DNA of 64,000 nucleotides from Artemia franciscana (taxonomy: Eukaryota; Arthropoda; Branchiopoda; Anostraca; Artemiidae), in the NCBI RefSeq assembly GCF_032884065.1, contig NC_088883.1, forward strand, positions 22,439,637 to 22,503,636. Reading direction: 5' to 3'. Shown here piece by piece: positions 35,068-47,354 of this stretch (positions are counted from its first letter, which is position 1; the number at the start of each line of letters is the position of its first letter). The translations under genes were made by a program, and so were the position numbers. Below the pieces are notes generated by a model. The model worked only from the letters and a program-made list of their open reading frames with translations. It searched no databases and was not told the origin of the DNA.

Positions 35068-36574
35068 ATGACTTACTCGACTAAAGTCCCTTCATCTTTG
35101 AAAGTTGTTTTGGGGCCTCTTCATCGTAAATCTAGTTATCCTAGTGAGATACCGATTAAATTGATTATTGAGTGTGCTGATCTTTTATTTACTCCTTCAG
35201 CAATTTTTAACCAATGTTTTATTGTTGGTGTTTTCCCATGTATTTTTAAACAGGCGTATGTAACGCCAATCCCCAAATGCAAGGCACCTAAAGATATTAC
35301 CGATATGAGGCCGATTTCAAAAACACCAGCTCTCTCAAAAGTATTTGAAAGTTTTATTTTTGATTGTTTATTTGAGGACATAAATGATAATATTGATCCC
35401 CAACAATTTGGATTTATATCCAGGCATAGTACTATTCATTATTTGGTTGTATTTTTGGATACTATCCTTAAGCACTTAGAAAACAACGTGGCCGTTGTTG
35501 ATTCATTATTTGCAGACATAGTTAAGGCTTTTGATAGTCTTGGTCATAATGTAGTTGTGGAAGAAGCAAAGGCTATGGGTGCCCGTCCATTTGTTGTAAG
35601 AATGCTCGCTAGTTTTCTTTTTGAAAGATCTCAGTGTGTCCAACTCCCTGATCATGAGCCATCTGAATTTGTAAATATTTTTTGTGGTTCGCCACAAGGG
35701 ACTAAATTAGGCCCGCTTTCTTTTCTTATTGTTTTTAACCGTATTTTAACAACGATTCGTGAGCGTTTCAAATTTGCTGATGATTTAACTGTTTTATCAC
35801 TGCGACTAAGCCCTCACTGTTTTATCACTGCGACCAACTACTGAAGAGTCTGACTTAATCGAAATCTATCATGATCTAAAAGCTGAATTAGAAAAGGTAA
35901 AACTGACGGTCAGTGAAACTAAGAGCTCTTATATGACGTTTTCCTTCCTAAAGGGTAACAACCACTCTTCTCATATTTCCATACTGCCAACAAAGAAAAA
36001 TGTTAAAATACTTGGGATACTTTTGGACGACGATTTAAGATGGAATTCGCACGTTGATTATCTGACTAAAAAAGGTGCATCGCTTTTACATTCATTTTCC
36101 AACCTAAAAAGATTTGGTACACCAACTGTAGTTTTAAAGTCTGTATACTGCAGTTATGTTAGACCTTCTCTTGAGTACGCATGCCCTGCTTGGCATCCGG
36201 GATTGACAAAAGATCAAACAGATAGACTTGAGACGATACAAAAAAGAGCTGTAAAAATTATACTTGGACAAAACTACTCAACTTACGAGGATGCACTGAA
36301 ACAACTCAATTTGGACTCACTTGATAGTCGTAGACATGGCTTAACATATAGATTTGGACTAAATTGTTTGAATTCCCCAACTCATTGTCGTCTACTACCC
36401 AACCTTGAGAACCCCCCAACTGAAGGACCAGTTACTAGACACCGACAAATAAAAAAGAATTGTCCACAGTTACTGACTTGCTCAGCCTATAGTACTGAGA
36501 TATATCGCAAACATTTGTTCCATATTTTACCCGTCATTTTAATAATATTGACGCGACTAATATTTAATGTTTGA
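35068..36574 (+). mobile_element. LINE reverse transcriptase, best preserved copy, one 28-bp duplication
   Basis: Frame 1 (35068-35844) has SSYPSEIPIKLI, QAYVTPIPKC, MRPISKTPALSKVFESF (motif 2), a DPQQFGF box, FADIVKAFDSLGHN (motif A with catalytic Asp), GSPQGTKLGPLSFLI (motif B) and FKFADDLTVL (motif C, FADD). Frame 2 (35845-36574) has VKILGILLDDDLRWNSHV, RPSLEYACPAWHPGLT and a long C-terminal region. The two frames are offset by +1. A tandem 28-bp duplication (ACTGTTTTATCACTGCGAC at 35788 and 35816) exactly explains this. Otherwise the frame is open for about 1.5 kb. An in-frame TGA directly precedes the first Met and the endonuclease is missing, so the copy is 5'-truncated or decayed upstream. 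It belongs to a different LINE family from the 31-32 kb copies. Confidence 0.9.
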
Positions 36575-36734
36575 TTAATATGTTTTTGATCAATGTAATG
36601 TTTGTTTAAATTTTCCTGTGAGTGTTTTTGAAGGTATAAATTATTTTTGTCATGACACGCTAATGCTAGCTCCGGCTATTGTAGTGAATATTTATATTCT
36701 ATTCCATTCATTCACTATGTTGATGGTGTGGTGT

Positions 36735-37960
36735 CTGTATGAACATCTATTTTTAGTTAGGCATAGAATTTGTGGCAGGTTGATTGTATAGAAGTTGTGT
36801 TTCGATCTCTTTTGGGGCCGACCTCTGAGTCAAGAACCACGCACATGACCCTGGAAGACTGTTACCGGAAAACGGGAATATCCCGTACACTGGATTTGGC
36901 TTGCCACCTAAGTCGTTGAAGGGGGTGTTTGATCTTGAGGCTTTCAAACAGCATAATATTAGAGATCCTGTCCAGGTAGTAATGCCCACTACGGTGAAAT
37001 GAATTTGTTTCGAATGCGGCTAAGCGATATTGGTCATCTGTTTTGAGGGCCCATGATTCCCAAGCATAAATAGCAATGGGCATAATCAGCATGTTTTTAG
37101 CAGTGTTGGTGAATTCTTGTCCCTCCAGATCGGCATCAAGATTTTAAAGCTAGCGTTGGCAAGCGCTATGCACCTGGTAATTTCTTTCGAGTGTTTGTTA
37201 TCGGACGTTACAAGGCTACCAATGAAGGTGAAATCTTCGACCCATTCTATGTTGTCACCATCGAGCTGGTGGCTTAATCTTTCTTTGTTTTCCGACTTTC
37301 TTGAAAAGAGCACGGCTTTCGTCTTAGAGGAATTAACAGTCATTCAAAAGCGGATGGTGGTTGCCTCGATGTTATCGGCCTAGGACTGAAGATCCCCAAG
37401 GTTCTCATTTATTTGGTCTATTTCGTCTGTATAAGTTAATTTATCAATCAATATTCCCTCGATGAAAAAACCTGATGAGTTTTCACGGAGTGAAAGGACT
37501 GCGGTAAGGAACAGGTTAGGCAGATCCGATGAAAGTAAGCAGCCTTGCAGCACACCAGTTGATATTTAAAGCTATCGGAAAGGTCCTCTCCCGTCATGAC
37601 GCAGATTCTGAACTTTGAGTATATATCTCTGATCAATGTTACTAAGTTTTATAGTATACCAAAGTTGAAAATAATGTGCCATGTATCTTCTCTCCATATG
37701 TCATAGAAAGCCTTCATAAAGTCAATGAAAAAGTGGAAAATACTACTACCAAGTTCAAGATATCTTCTACAATCAGACAGGTTGTAAATACCTGATCAAT
37801 CGTTGATCTTTTTGGGTGGAAACTGGCTTGATATTCTGGAATCGTAGTTGAAGAAATTACTTAACCTATTACATACCGTAAATAATTATTGGATAGCCTA
37901 TCTCATCTCCAAAGATATAAGTGATGACCCATGTAGCCGAGATGCAAAAGTTTACGTTGT
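36735..37960 (-). mobile_element. Second LINE family, minus strand, heavily broken
   Basis: In order on the minus strand: YQASFHPKRSTIDQVFTT, FIDFMKAFYDIWREDTWHII (motif A), RDIYSKFRICVMTGEDLSDS, a decayed motif B and C region, MTVNSSKTKAVLFSRKSENK, WVEDFTFIGSLVTSDNKHSK, LANASFKILMPIWRDK and, after a frameshift, IAIYAWESWALKTDDQYRLA. The EYQAGFR, KTK and YLGS-like series is typical of RTE-type and related LINEs common in invertebrates. Motif C is lost to substitution. The copy is a pseudogene. It starts close to the 3' end of the plus-strand LINE, so the two are tail-to-tail. Confidence 0.8.
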
Positions 37961-40560
37961 TTCAAATGTCCATTGTTTAGAAATAGGTTTTAACGATTTC
38001 TTTTTTTTTTAATTTATTGCTCTATGTGATTTTCAGGACTCTCCATTGGCGTCTTATTGTTTTCGTTTATGTCAAATAAACAACATCCTGTCAGATTTTT
38101 GTGTGTGCAATTTTTGAACTTGATAGAGCAATGGAGGCTAATATTAAAAGGTCTGGAGCTATATCAAGCTGATATAGAGCTCCTCTTACGATATTTTCTG
38201 TTGTCAGAGTTTACTTAGGAGATGTGCAAATCCTGATCTGCTAGAAACACTCAGGGGTAGCTTACTTGACTAATTTTGAAAATCTTCCATTTTCGTGGAA
38301 GTAGAAGAGTTCTAAAAGAACGGATAAAGGACTAACAAATAATTGGCTTCGGTTGATTTGAAAAATACAACCATAAGCTTGCTAAGTAACTTTAATGAGC
38401 AAAAAAAAATATTGGTGCACGAACTCCCAATAGTGTAAATTAAAACCATAACTTCTTTGCTAAGTGACTTTAAGGTGAAAAAAAAGATTAGGACGAGAAC
38501 ACCCAAAAGCAAAGCAGTGAAAATTTTTTTGCCTGATTGGCTAGTAGTTTCTATAAATCCTCGGTTCAAGGAAAAGAATGCTTACTAAATATTGGTTTCC
38601 ATGAAAATGGAACTAAAATAAAGGCTAAAAGGACCTTAATACACACAAAAAACGATTGGGGGCCTATCCCTAAAAAAAAGGCTGAAAAATGGCTTTTACC
38701 ACATATTCTTAGGTACTTTGGGACAGAGAAAAACCAGTAAAGAATTTGGTACTGATAATTTGATTTTAAGAATTATTTTAAGATCAGCTTGAGAGTGCCA
38801 GGCGTCCCTCTTTTGACCAAGAAGACGTTGCATTTTTGTAAGGAGATTAAGCTCACTGTAAGGTCTGAAAGAAGGGCCAGTCGAATTTGATTCCTAATGG
38901 GCTTAAGCTTGCTTTCGTAAATTTTTGGGACAATGAAGCCCTTATGTTGAAATACATTTAGGTTGGGACAAAGGATCCCCTTAAATAAAGCCCAAAAGCG
39001 TCCAAAATATTTTTGGGGACTCATTTGTAACTCACACTGATCAGCTTTTCGGTCAAGGAGATTCCACTCCGCAAAAAAAAAAAAAAAAAACCTGAAAACT
39101 AATTCTAGTTTGACTAAAAATAAGCCCAGAGAAGGGCTCTTTTTTCCATTGGTTTGGAACTTACATTCATATATTTACGGGCAAGGGAGCCATAATTAAT
39201 ACAAATATATTTGCTGAGTCAAGTCCTTTGAAAATATTGCAATGTTTTTCGAAAGAGAGACAATCGAGTTTAAAAAAAGAGAGATCAAATATTAAAATTC
39301 ATATGGAAATGGAGCCCTAAAAGGTCTTTTTTTTTCTCCAAATGGCTTTAAACTTTTTTCGTAAGTCTTAGGCCAAGGGGAAGACCCAGGCTTGAAGAAA
39401 ACTAGTTATCTTTCTGATGATCTTTGAAGGCGCGGGCAACGCTAAAATTCGGGCCTCAGTTATTGTTTTTTCGGCTTGGAGCTTTTAATTGAAAGTCTTA
39501 GGGGCAAAGGGACTTGTTGCATTGATTCCTGACGTCAACACTTGCGCTCAAAATTTATTTCAACTAATATTGCTTGACCCTTCTATGGTATTCAGACAGG
39601 GTCTGGAAGACTTCAACGAGAATGAAAATTTGGAACAAATTTGCTTGTATCGATTCAAGCTGCCTGACTTAGGCCTAAAGTCTTTAGTCACTGGCCGTTC
39701 TAGGGAAAAGATACCTACTAACACTATTATTTTCAACTAACTGCAGCAGGAACTTGCCTGAAGATAAGATTGTTACGAAAACTCCTCCTCCTCCAATATC
39801 TTCAAAGCCTCCCTATTTACACTCTTCCAAAAAGTTCCAATTGTGTTGCGAGAGGAACACTTTGGTTTTGTCCTGTTTTTTTTTTTTTTTCGTATGCCGC
39901 CGATGTTGGCTTATTCCTGAAAATTGGTAAGGGTCAAACCTGTGGGGTTTTTAAGGAAAGTGTGGACTTCAGGCCGGAATGATGAAGAAGGCATTATATT
40001 TTGGAAAGCTCCGCAGAACTCTTGCCTGGGGCCAAAAACGATGGCTTTTGCTTATCCACGAGCCAGAGCCTATGGTGTGGGAAGTGAAGTGGAGTTATGG
40101 CGTCTATGTCAGAGAGGAGTATCTGAAGTTGTGCAGCCAAGCTCTGGCTTCATCAAACCCTGTTTCTGCTTTTGAGTGGAAAGCTCCGTTCTAGCAGGCA
40201 AGCAGGCAGGCACCACTTTCAAATTGAAGATGGACTAAAATTTATAAGTGTTAAATATATGCGGCTGTTACCCGGACCCACAGCCAATATATCTTCTTTG
40301 AGTGATAAATAGAAAAATTTACAGAAGCAAAAAAGTGGTATTTTCTCACGGGTCCGAAAGTGCTGCCGTGATTTTGGCTGGGTTTATCATTTGTTTTTTC
40401 GGACTTGGGATTGAGGTAGAGAAGTGTTATCAGATGTACCTCTTAAACTTTAAAAGTTCTGTCATTGCTAAAGAAATTGGAGCTTATCCTTTGCTCCTTT
40501 CTAAGTGGTGACGTTAGAAAATTGGCCTACGGCAAAAAAAATCAACTTTTGAACTAAGAC
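37961..40560. other. Spacer with unassigned short frames
   Basis: Open frames of 60-90 codons occur at 38537-38740, 39489-39740 and 39924-40194, all on the plus strand. I do not recognise any of them and see no conserved motif, signal peptide or supported splice sites. An A run lies at about 39075-39090 and a T run at about 39877-39890. Repeated GGCA phrases occur at 40195-40213. Confidence 0.3.
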
Positions 40561-40564
40561 AGAT

Positions 40565-41467
40565 AGAACTTTTTTTTCAACGGCAATCAATAGCTCTTGA
40601 TGAGCTGATCAAAGTATATCTCATTCGTTTTTGATAAAAAAAAATTCCTTTCTGAGATATACTAGTTTGAAAGTTTCAAGGGGTTGACAACTTCAGTAGT
40701 AGGGTACACACTGAAACCAAAAATAAGCCGATACCAATTGTGAGACAAGTAGGGGACTTGTAAGGAAAGGTCAGCTGTTAGCTCATAATCATCTTCGGCA
40801 GTGAGGGGTTTGCAAATTTTACTATTTGGTGTACCTATTATTTGTTTCCAGTGTATTTGATGATAAGACCGAGTTGGTTCCAGTGGTAAGACATGCAGGC
40901 GACTTGTAAGTAATAATCGTCTGTTAGACTGCAATCATCTTTAGTGAAGAGGGGCTTGTAACTTTTGCTAGTTGGTGTAGCCTACCCATACTCACTGTAA
41001 CCTAGAATTAAGTGTTTACGCAACAGGTACAAACGATAACGTAAAACATCGAGGCAGTTTCTTAATAACTAATAGAATGTCATCTATGGTATTTTGATCC
41101 TGAAAAGTTACGGAGAGCTTTAAAATACCAACTAGATTATAAAAGATATTGTTCCAAGTCTTGATCCGTCTCGATGTCTACGATTAAAAAGGATAAAGTT
41201 CAACTGGCTGCAAAGTCAATTTAGTCCCTTCTTTCGATATTCTTTTGTTATTGTTATTTTTTTCAACGCTGAGGAATAGCCTTTGATCATGTAATCACTG
41301 ATCGCGTTCTTCTTTGAATATAACGTTTTAAAAGCTTCGATAGGCTGACAACTTCATCGTTTAACCGATAGCAAAGAAACAAGACCAAAGTGTTGCTCTC
41401 GCAACACTTTATTCGGCGAAGCCGGAATGTCGCAACACTTCACGTTGCTCAGGCAACGTAGGTCTAG
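40565..41467 (+). mobile_element. Second Helitron-type family, 3' end
   Basis: The end at 41387-41467 has a perfect hairpin AAAGTGTTGC-TCTC-GCAACACTTT (41387-41410), then a GGCGAAGCC mini-hairpin. A hairpin ACGTTGC-TCAG-GCAACGT (41442-41459) follows, then AGGT and CTAG (41464-41467) before T. Hairpin plus CTAG/T is the Helitron 3' signature. Upstream, two diverged direct repeats seem to belong to the element. One is about 140 bp (near 40747 and 40893, with GACTTGTAAG and AGGGG...TTGGTGTA). The other pairs 40570-40700 with 41262-41360 (TTTTTTCAACG...GACAACTTCA). The 5' end is not found, so the start given is a guess. No gene remains. Confidence 0.55.
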
Positions 41468-43290
41468 TTTCCTTTAAATGTTTCCTTAGGACACCCTCCC
41501 CCCCATTTGGGGAAAACCTACTTTTTGTTTGGCCTTATACGATCGTCCACCAAAGAACGACCTTGGGAAATCTGCCCTTCATTCGCAGAACGTATCCTAG
41601 CCATCTCGACCGTTTTCTCATTATAGCCCTTGAAAATGGATTGGCTCTTTTTTTATGCAGCTTACTTTTGTAGCTTGACATGCAATTTTATTATTTTTTT
41701 CTTATGCAGCTTACTTTTGCAGCTTGACATGCAATATTTTTTTATGCAGCTTGACATGCAATTACTTTTTTCCGTATCGGCTTGGAAATTAATGGTGATG
41801 TCAGCAAAGCCAAAAGAAGCCTTAACGAAGACAATATATTTTAAAACAGAATTTTGGTTACCTCTGAAGTTAATTTGAAGACATTATTCAATGCCCTAGA
41901 TATATATTTATTCAAAAACGTCAACAGTCTAACAAAGTAGAACGCGACTAAAAAAAAACAAAAAAAAACGTTTATAAATTCAGATATTCCTGCATTCAAC
42001 ATTGACGACAAAATGGAAGTCAAGGATGGCTTCAACTTCAACTCTATAGATTACGAAAAATAATGCCAACTTTAAGTCCAAATTGGTAAACATCCCTTAT
42101 AGTGATAGGAAAATCTTAGACAAAGAATGATTTACAAAAATATTGCACAAATCTACGGGCAATGGAATATTTTGAATAAATATTTTAATTTTGCCTTATA
42201 AATATAAATTACAATCCAATATTTTAGTTCTTGAGCAAGAAGGCTGACAAATTATTTACTCATGTTCTGGCAATTATCCTCCAATGAAACTAGAACAATT
42301 GAAAAAACGAAGAGAATGAAATATAAATGTAGTCCCAAAAAAAGTTCTTATAAGAAAACTGAAGAGTGATTTTAAATTCTGAATGAGAAGAAATGGAGCC
42401 AAACAATGAAGTCAAACCAAAAACGAACATATTAAAGAATGGTGTACAAAGGGAAATCCACCTAATAGTTCTATCAATAACTTCAGCAAAGCAAATCAAA
42501 AGTATAATTCGTAGCAACACACAAATCGATGATATTGTTCTTCTGAGCCTTTTTTGTAGTAAGCTACCGTGTTCCGTAGCAAAACTACTGCTTTGGGAAT
42601 TTTTGTCGCAAAATCAGCCAAAGTTCCTTGAGTTAAGTTCAACCAAATGCAAAAAATTAAGTCAAAGCCAGTATGTTATGACAAAATTAATTGGGATTGT
42701 CTGAATACCAAAATGAATAGTTGTAACTTTATTGTAATTTCTGGTAGGCAGGGAAAGTAAATTAGATTTGTTCGTTTATTAGAAGTATTTTCTGATAAGG
42801 AATGATTGATTTTAAAGGAATGCCCTCTTCAACTTTGACCAGTTGCATTATTAACGGAAGACTAGGATAACTGTTTACAAAAAGTATATGTCTAATAACA
42901 TCTAATTCAACTTAGATGTTAGGCTTTGAGAAAATATTTAGACGCCTCTTGTAACTATTGGATGATGTTTGGATTTAAAAAAGACTTAACTGCTTCTTAA
43001 CTTGTGATCTTTCTCTAAAACACGTTTAAGATATATGTTTTACTTTTATTTTGACTTTCTAGAGTAATTTGCAAGTTTTCACATAGTTTGATACACACTT
43101 ACTGCCAAGTTGGGACATTACATGGATAATATATTACCAATTGGAATTATGGGAATGATGACATCAGAGACTTTTTATTTCACCTAACAACTAACCACAT
43201 ACAATGAGGACTGTATTATTAACAATTTTAATTAAACAATATTAAACAATATAAAACAATTTTATTGTTTACTGTATTAAACTGTATTAC
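41468..43290. other. AT-rich spacer, one unassigned frame
   Basis: Direct repeats of GCAGCTTACTTTTG(T/C)AGCTTGACATGCAA occur at 41658-41760. A 103-codon plus-strand frame at 42393-42704 (with SLFCSKLPCSVAKLLLWEFL) faintly resembles retroelement gag-type phrases but cannot be assigned. No other element is supported. Confidence 0.3.
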
Positions 43291-43295
43291 AATTT

Positions 43296-43775
43296 GTATT
43301 ACTGTATTGAACAATTTTAATGCTAATTTTCTCTTTTACTTATAGGAGGTTGTGTTTTATCTCCATTTATTTTTTTTGTTTTTCTGAGAACGGGAAGAGA
43401 CAAATTGCCAAAATACACGATTAATTGTCTTCTACCATTCACTGTTTTCAAAATATCATCATTGCATCATTCACTTTATTCTTTTTTTGGAAAGTTAGTA
43501 TGGTATCGTCTTTATTTAAAATGGCATCAATCTATATTATTAACAATTTTAATATTAATATTCTATTTTACTTATTGGAAGTTGAGTTTTATCTCCATTC
43601 CATTTTTTTTGTTTTTCTGAGAACGGCTAGAGACATATTGCCGAAATATACAATTAGTTGTCTTCTACCTTTCACTGTCTTCAAAATATACTTATTGCAT
43701 CATTCGCTTTATCCTTTTTCTTGTGGAAACTTAGTGCCTTTATTTAAAAGGCACTAAGTTTAATTTATTTAAAAT
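43296..43775. repeat. Tandem duplication, about 235-bp unit
   Basis: Two copies, beginning near 43296 and 43531, each carry GTTTTATCTCCATT, TTTTTCTGAGAACGG, ATTGTCTTCTACC-like and TTCAAAATAT phrases in the same order. A third partial copy (ATCGTCTTTATTTAAAATGG at about 43828) repeats the segment at 43508. Non-coding. The open frames here are low-complexity. Confidence 0.65.
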
Positions 43776-44394
43776 CGCCTTTATTAACTATTTATTAACT
43801 AATAATATATATATTCCTTTACTAACTATCGTCTTTATTTAAAATGGCATCAATCCAGAAAAGCACCATCATCGCTTTCTTCTAGTTTTCAAAACGCTAT
43901 CTATATTTATCCAGGAATATTTTTGGCAACAGATTTATTGTATTCATATACTACTTATATAGAAAATATTCACTAGGAATTGCTTTTATCTTTAATGGGG
44001 AAGGCATCTCAAAGAAAGCATGCCAATTCAGTTTCTGACTACGAGGATCATTTTCATACAATAAATGAAAAGCCAGTAGACGACATATCAATTGACTAAT
44101 TTTACAAGCCCCATACATTAACGCTTCTTACAGCATGCTTATCTGTACTTATTTAGGTACTCTTCTTTTACTAGGTAAGTTTGGTTGAATGCTCCTATTT
44201 TGGTAAAATTGTAGATGAGGGGCCTTAATGAATGCACACATGATTCCATTAATGACAGAAACAAGGTGAACATACTACTTGATGCTGCTTTTTTTTGCAA
44301 ACTTTTAGTTTTCTATAGGCCTAGTCTATAATTTAGTGAACACAAAAGAAGCATCTAGTGAATGTTATAATTGATGTCTTTTTAATTCTCCATA
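43776..44394. other. Spacer
   Basis: No gene or bounded element is recognised apart from the partial third copy noted for the preceding tandem repeat. Confidence 0.4.
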
Positions 44395-45051
44395 CAGATT
44401 CAGGGTAAAATTCTAGTTAATTGACTTCTTGCTATCTCTGAAAGGGTTTAGGTTAGGAAAATGAAACTTTCAGGGATGAATCTACAGACTAAATTAGGTC
44501 CTATGTCCTGGGAAGGTATATTGAAGCAACTACCTCCGCTCCTTCTCCCTCTAGAGGGCCCTGACCTTTGTTGACCTCTAAAAATATATGTGTTATAAAA
44601 GTAAAACCTTGCAAAATAGATCTTCTGCTTAATTGAAGTACAACAAAATTGTTTTCAGCTTCATAACTTCACTCAATTCCATTTTATAAGGTTTTAAAGA
44701 TGTGCAAATACATTTCCTGAATTTTGAAAAAAAATATTGATATGGCTCAAAATTCTACTCAAATAACAGGAATTGCATTTTCAGAACTAAATGCAGAGAA
44801 AAAGCAACTAGTAACTGAAAATTAAGGTAAAATTTTGTTCTGTCAAAATTTCAATAGGTATAGACCTGTCATGTAGACAAATTTCAGGACCCTCCAGAGG
44901 GAGAAGGAATAGAGGGGGGTACTTTAAAATACCTTCTCAGGACATTCTTTAGCCTGTATACCCATCCCTAAAATTTTCATTTTCCTAAACTAAACCCTTT
45001 CCAAGATAGCAAGAAGTCAATTAGGCTAACTAGAATTTTACCCAGATTCAG
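44395..45051. mobile_element. Mutator-like MITE, copy 2, with 9-bp target duplication
   Basis: The element is 44404-45042 (639 bp), starting GGTAAAATTCTAGTTAATTG and ending with its complement TAGAATTTTACC. Target duplication CAGATTCAG is perfect at 44395-44403 and 45043-45051. Inverted repeats of about 150 bp and the interior match the copy at 33641-34278, including the GTACTTCAATTAAGCAG phrase in one copy and its complement in the other. The two copies lie in opposite internal orientation. Non-coding. Confidence 0.88.
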
Positions 45052-45252
45052 GTAAATATTTAGTTTCATCACAAGTTGTCTAAAGTGCATATTACTGCAT
45101 TTAGCAAGATTCTAATGATTACATATTGTTTCTTTGTCATTATTAGAGAAGCATATCCATTTCTTGTTGACCCTCCTCTTTCTTGGGGAAAACTAAAAAT
45201 GTGTAAAGTAAGCTTGCTTACAGCTAACTTTCCTACCTATAGAATAAAACAG

Positions 45253-45423
45253 ATTAGTCCATGAGCCCTGCAGGCAGCAGGGCATGGTCTGTATTCTATA
45301 TTTATTCAACAAAGAGTGATAAAACTAAAACTAAAATAAAAACAACCTCAAAAAGGGTTTCTTAAATAGCCTAAGTATAGAATACAGACCTCATCCCACT
45401 GCCCACAGGGCTCATGGACTAAT
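45253..45423. mobile_element. Small MITE with 45-bp inverted repeats
   Basis: Left arm ATTAGTCCATGAGCCCTG followed by GGTCTGTATTCTATA. The right arm is its complement, ending CAGGGCTCATGGACTAAT. Length about 170 bp, A-rich loop, no coding. A TA two bases inside each terminus could be a TA target duplication (Tc1/mariner-like), but this is ambiguous. Confidence 0.75.
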
Positions 45424-45679
45424 ATGTTTCACTCTCTAGGTAATGTTATCTATAATCAAGCCCACTTTATGCATTTTTAGCTTACCCCATAGAGGAGGGG
45501 GGTCAACCAGAAATGGATGCACTCCTAGAATTAGCATTTCTAAGTACTACAATATGAAACCTATCCTGCTTTGCAGCATAGTCTATCCTGCTTTGCAGCA
45601 TAGTTTCCAGTTTAGACAGCTTGTGATGAAACTAAACTTTTACCTAGATTCAATAATTTATTTCAAAGGGAATTTTGCA

Positions 45680-45757
45680 AAATTCTAGTTTAGCTATCTT
45701 GGAAAGGGATTAGGTTAAGGAAATGAAACTTTCAGGGATGTGTCTACAGACTAAAGC
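45680..45757 (+). mobile_element. Fragment of the Mutator-like MITE arm
   Basis: About 78 bp matching the arm of the 638-bp element: AAAATTCTAGTTTAGCTATC, then GGGATTAGGTTAAGGAAATG and TCTACAGACTAAAG. The opposite arm is absent. Confidence 0.65.
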
Positions 45758-45759
45758 AT

Positions 45760-46400
45760 GGATAGATATTTTGCTGTTCATATTATTCAATTACAAATAA
45801 AGCTAACACACTATTAGATGCCATTCTTTATGCTCTTTCTGGATAGAATAATTGCCTCTTCTGTAAATTCAAATTTAGCCCTTTATGAACCCTTGAAAAT
45901 GACCAAAAATGTTCTAGCTGTTGGGTGTAAAAAAGCTTTAAGATGTTGGTTTTAAACTTACTATTTGATTATAAAACTATTTGTTTAAAGTTAAATAATT
46001 TAAAAGCATCGATTTATCACAATTAAGTTGGATAAAAAGTTCAAAATAATTTCTCTGTTTTTTTAGCTACCTTTTTTCTTGTATTGTCTTTGATATTTTT
46101 CAATATATAGGCTTGGTGAAACTACTGTTTTTAAGCTGCCTAACAGAATAAGAAGAAAACATGGCAGATTTGTTTAGATTTTTTTTTTATTCAGCTTAAT
46201 CTTGACAGGTCAATTTTGATAAATGATACAACTTTCACAAAACAGATTTACAATTAAATAGTAAGCTTAAAACAAATGTTATAACCCATTTTTAGGGCTA
46301 TATCCAAAAAATATAGTATGATGCAATTATTTTCAAGGGTCCTAAAAGGGAAAGAAAAGTGACTATCAAAGGGCAAGAAAAGTGACTATCATATTCAGAA
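45760..46400. other. Spacer
   Basis: AT-rich, no recognisable gene or element. Confidence 0.4.
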
Positions 46401-46759
46401 AGAGCATAAAAAACAGTACAGTGGTATTTCACTTTATCCTTGAGTCAATAATAAAAATAGCAAAATATTTACCAAAGTGTGTCCTTGGAAGGTGTTTTGA
46501 AGTGTGTTTGAAGGTTTTAATGGAATATTATCTCCACTCAAATCCTAGTGTACACAATTATTTAGTTTGGGATGGGGGTCAGTGGTGTGACTCTGTAAGC
46601 TCAGCGAGAGTCCACCTCTGATGATCTTTTAAAATCTTTGTGTTTGTCCTCAAAAGGACAAACGATCTTTGTGAAAATTACACCAGCTACCTTGATATCT
46701 CAAATTGTTTTCAGTCCCCTTGGTAAAACCTGTCTAAGTCGAAGAAAAAACATGCATAA

Positions 46760-47345
46760 GTCAAGATAATTTTGTGGTTATACTTTACCTCTGTTATTTG
46801 AAGTGACTCAAAAATTACCTCTATAACTCAAACTGCAGTAGATAAGTCATCATCTTATTTTCTCTTTACCTCTGTATCTTGACATTTTTCCAACAGACCT
46901 CTGTTAGTCAAAACCCCAGTAGCCTATACAGGTTGCATTGTGTAAGCTTTGATATGTATTAATTTTTTTTAACATATTTTTGTATCAAATTCTGTTAAGA
47001 TTCTGTTCCCTAGCAAAATAAATGTATTATTGTGGTTATATTTTGCCTCTGTACCTTGAGGTGACCCGAAAATTACCAATATAGCTCAAAATTCAGTAGA
47101 TAAGTCATCATCTACTTTTCTCTTTACCTCTGCAAGTAAAAGTTTGTCTCTGTATCTCTGCAAGTAAAAGTTTGTCTGTATCTTGAAGTTTTTTTTGATC
47201 AGACCTCTGATAGTCAGTACCCTGTATGCTGGTTGCAACATGTAAACAACCTTAATATGTAGAATGACCTGTATAATTTGAACTATACATAAGTCAAACT
47301 GTACAGAACTCAAAGAATTTTGAGCTAGCAAGAGTCAACTGTATT
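46760..47345. repeat. Diverged duplication, possibly a pogo/Tigger-like remnant
   Basis: Two copies about 260 bp apart (about 46775-46945 and 47035-47250) share GGTTATA, TTACCTCTGTA, GTAGATAAGTCATCATCT, TTTCTCTTTACCTCTG and CAGACCTCTG phrases. The right edge has reiterated AAGTCAAACTGTAC and ends AAGAGTCAACTGTA. This resembles the ends and internal style of pogo/Tigger elements. I could not match a convincing left terminus, so the class is tentative. Confidence 0.35.
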
Positions 47346-47354
47346 AGAACACTC

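Noticed and set aside
42393-42704. Possible gag-like fragment
   Set aside because: Similarity to BEL/Pao-type phrases is too weak. No protease, RT, integrase or LTR nearby.
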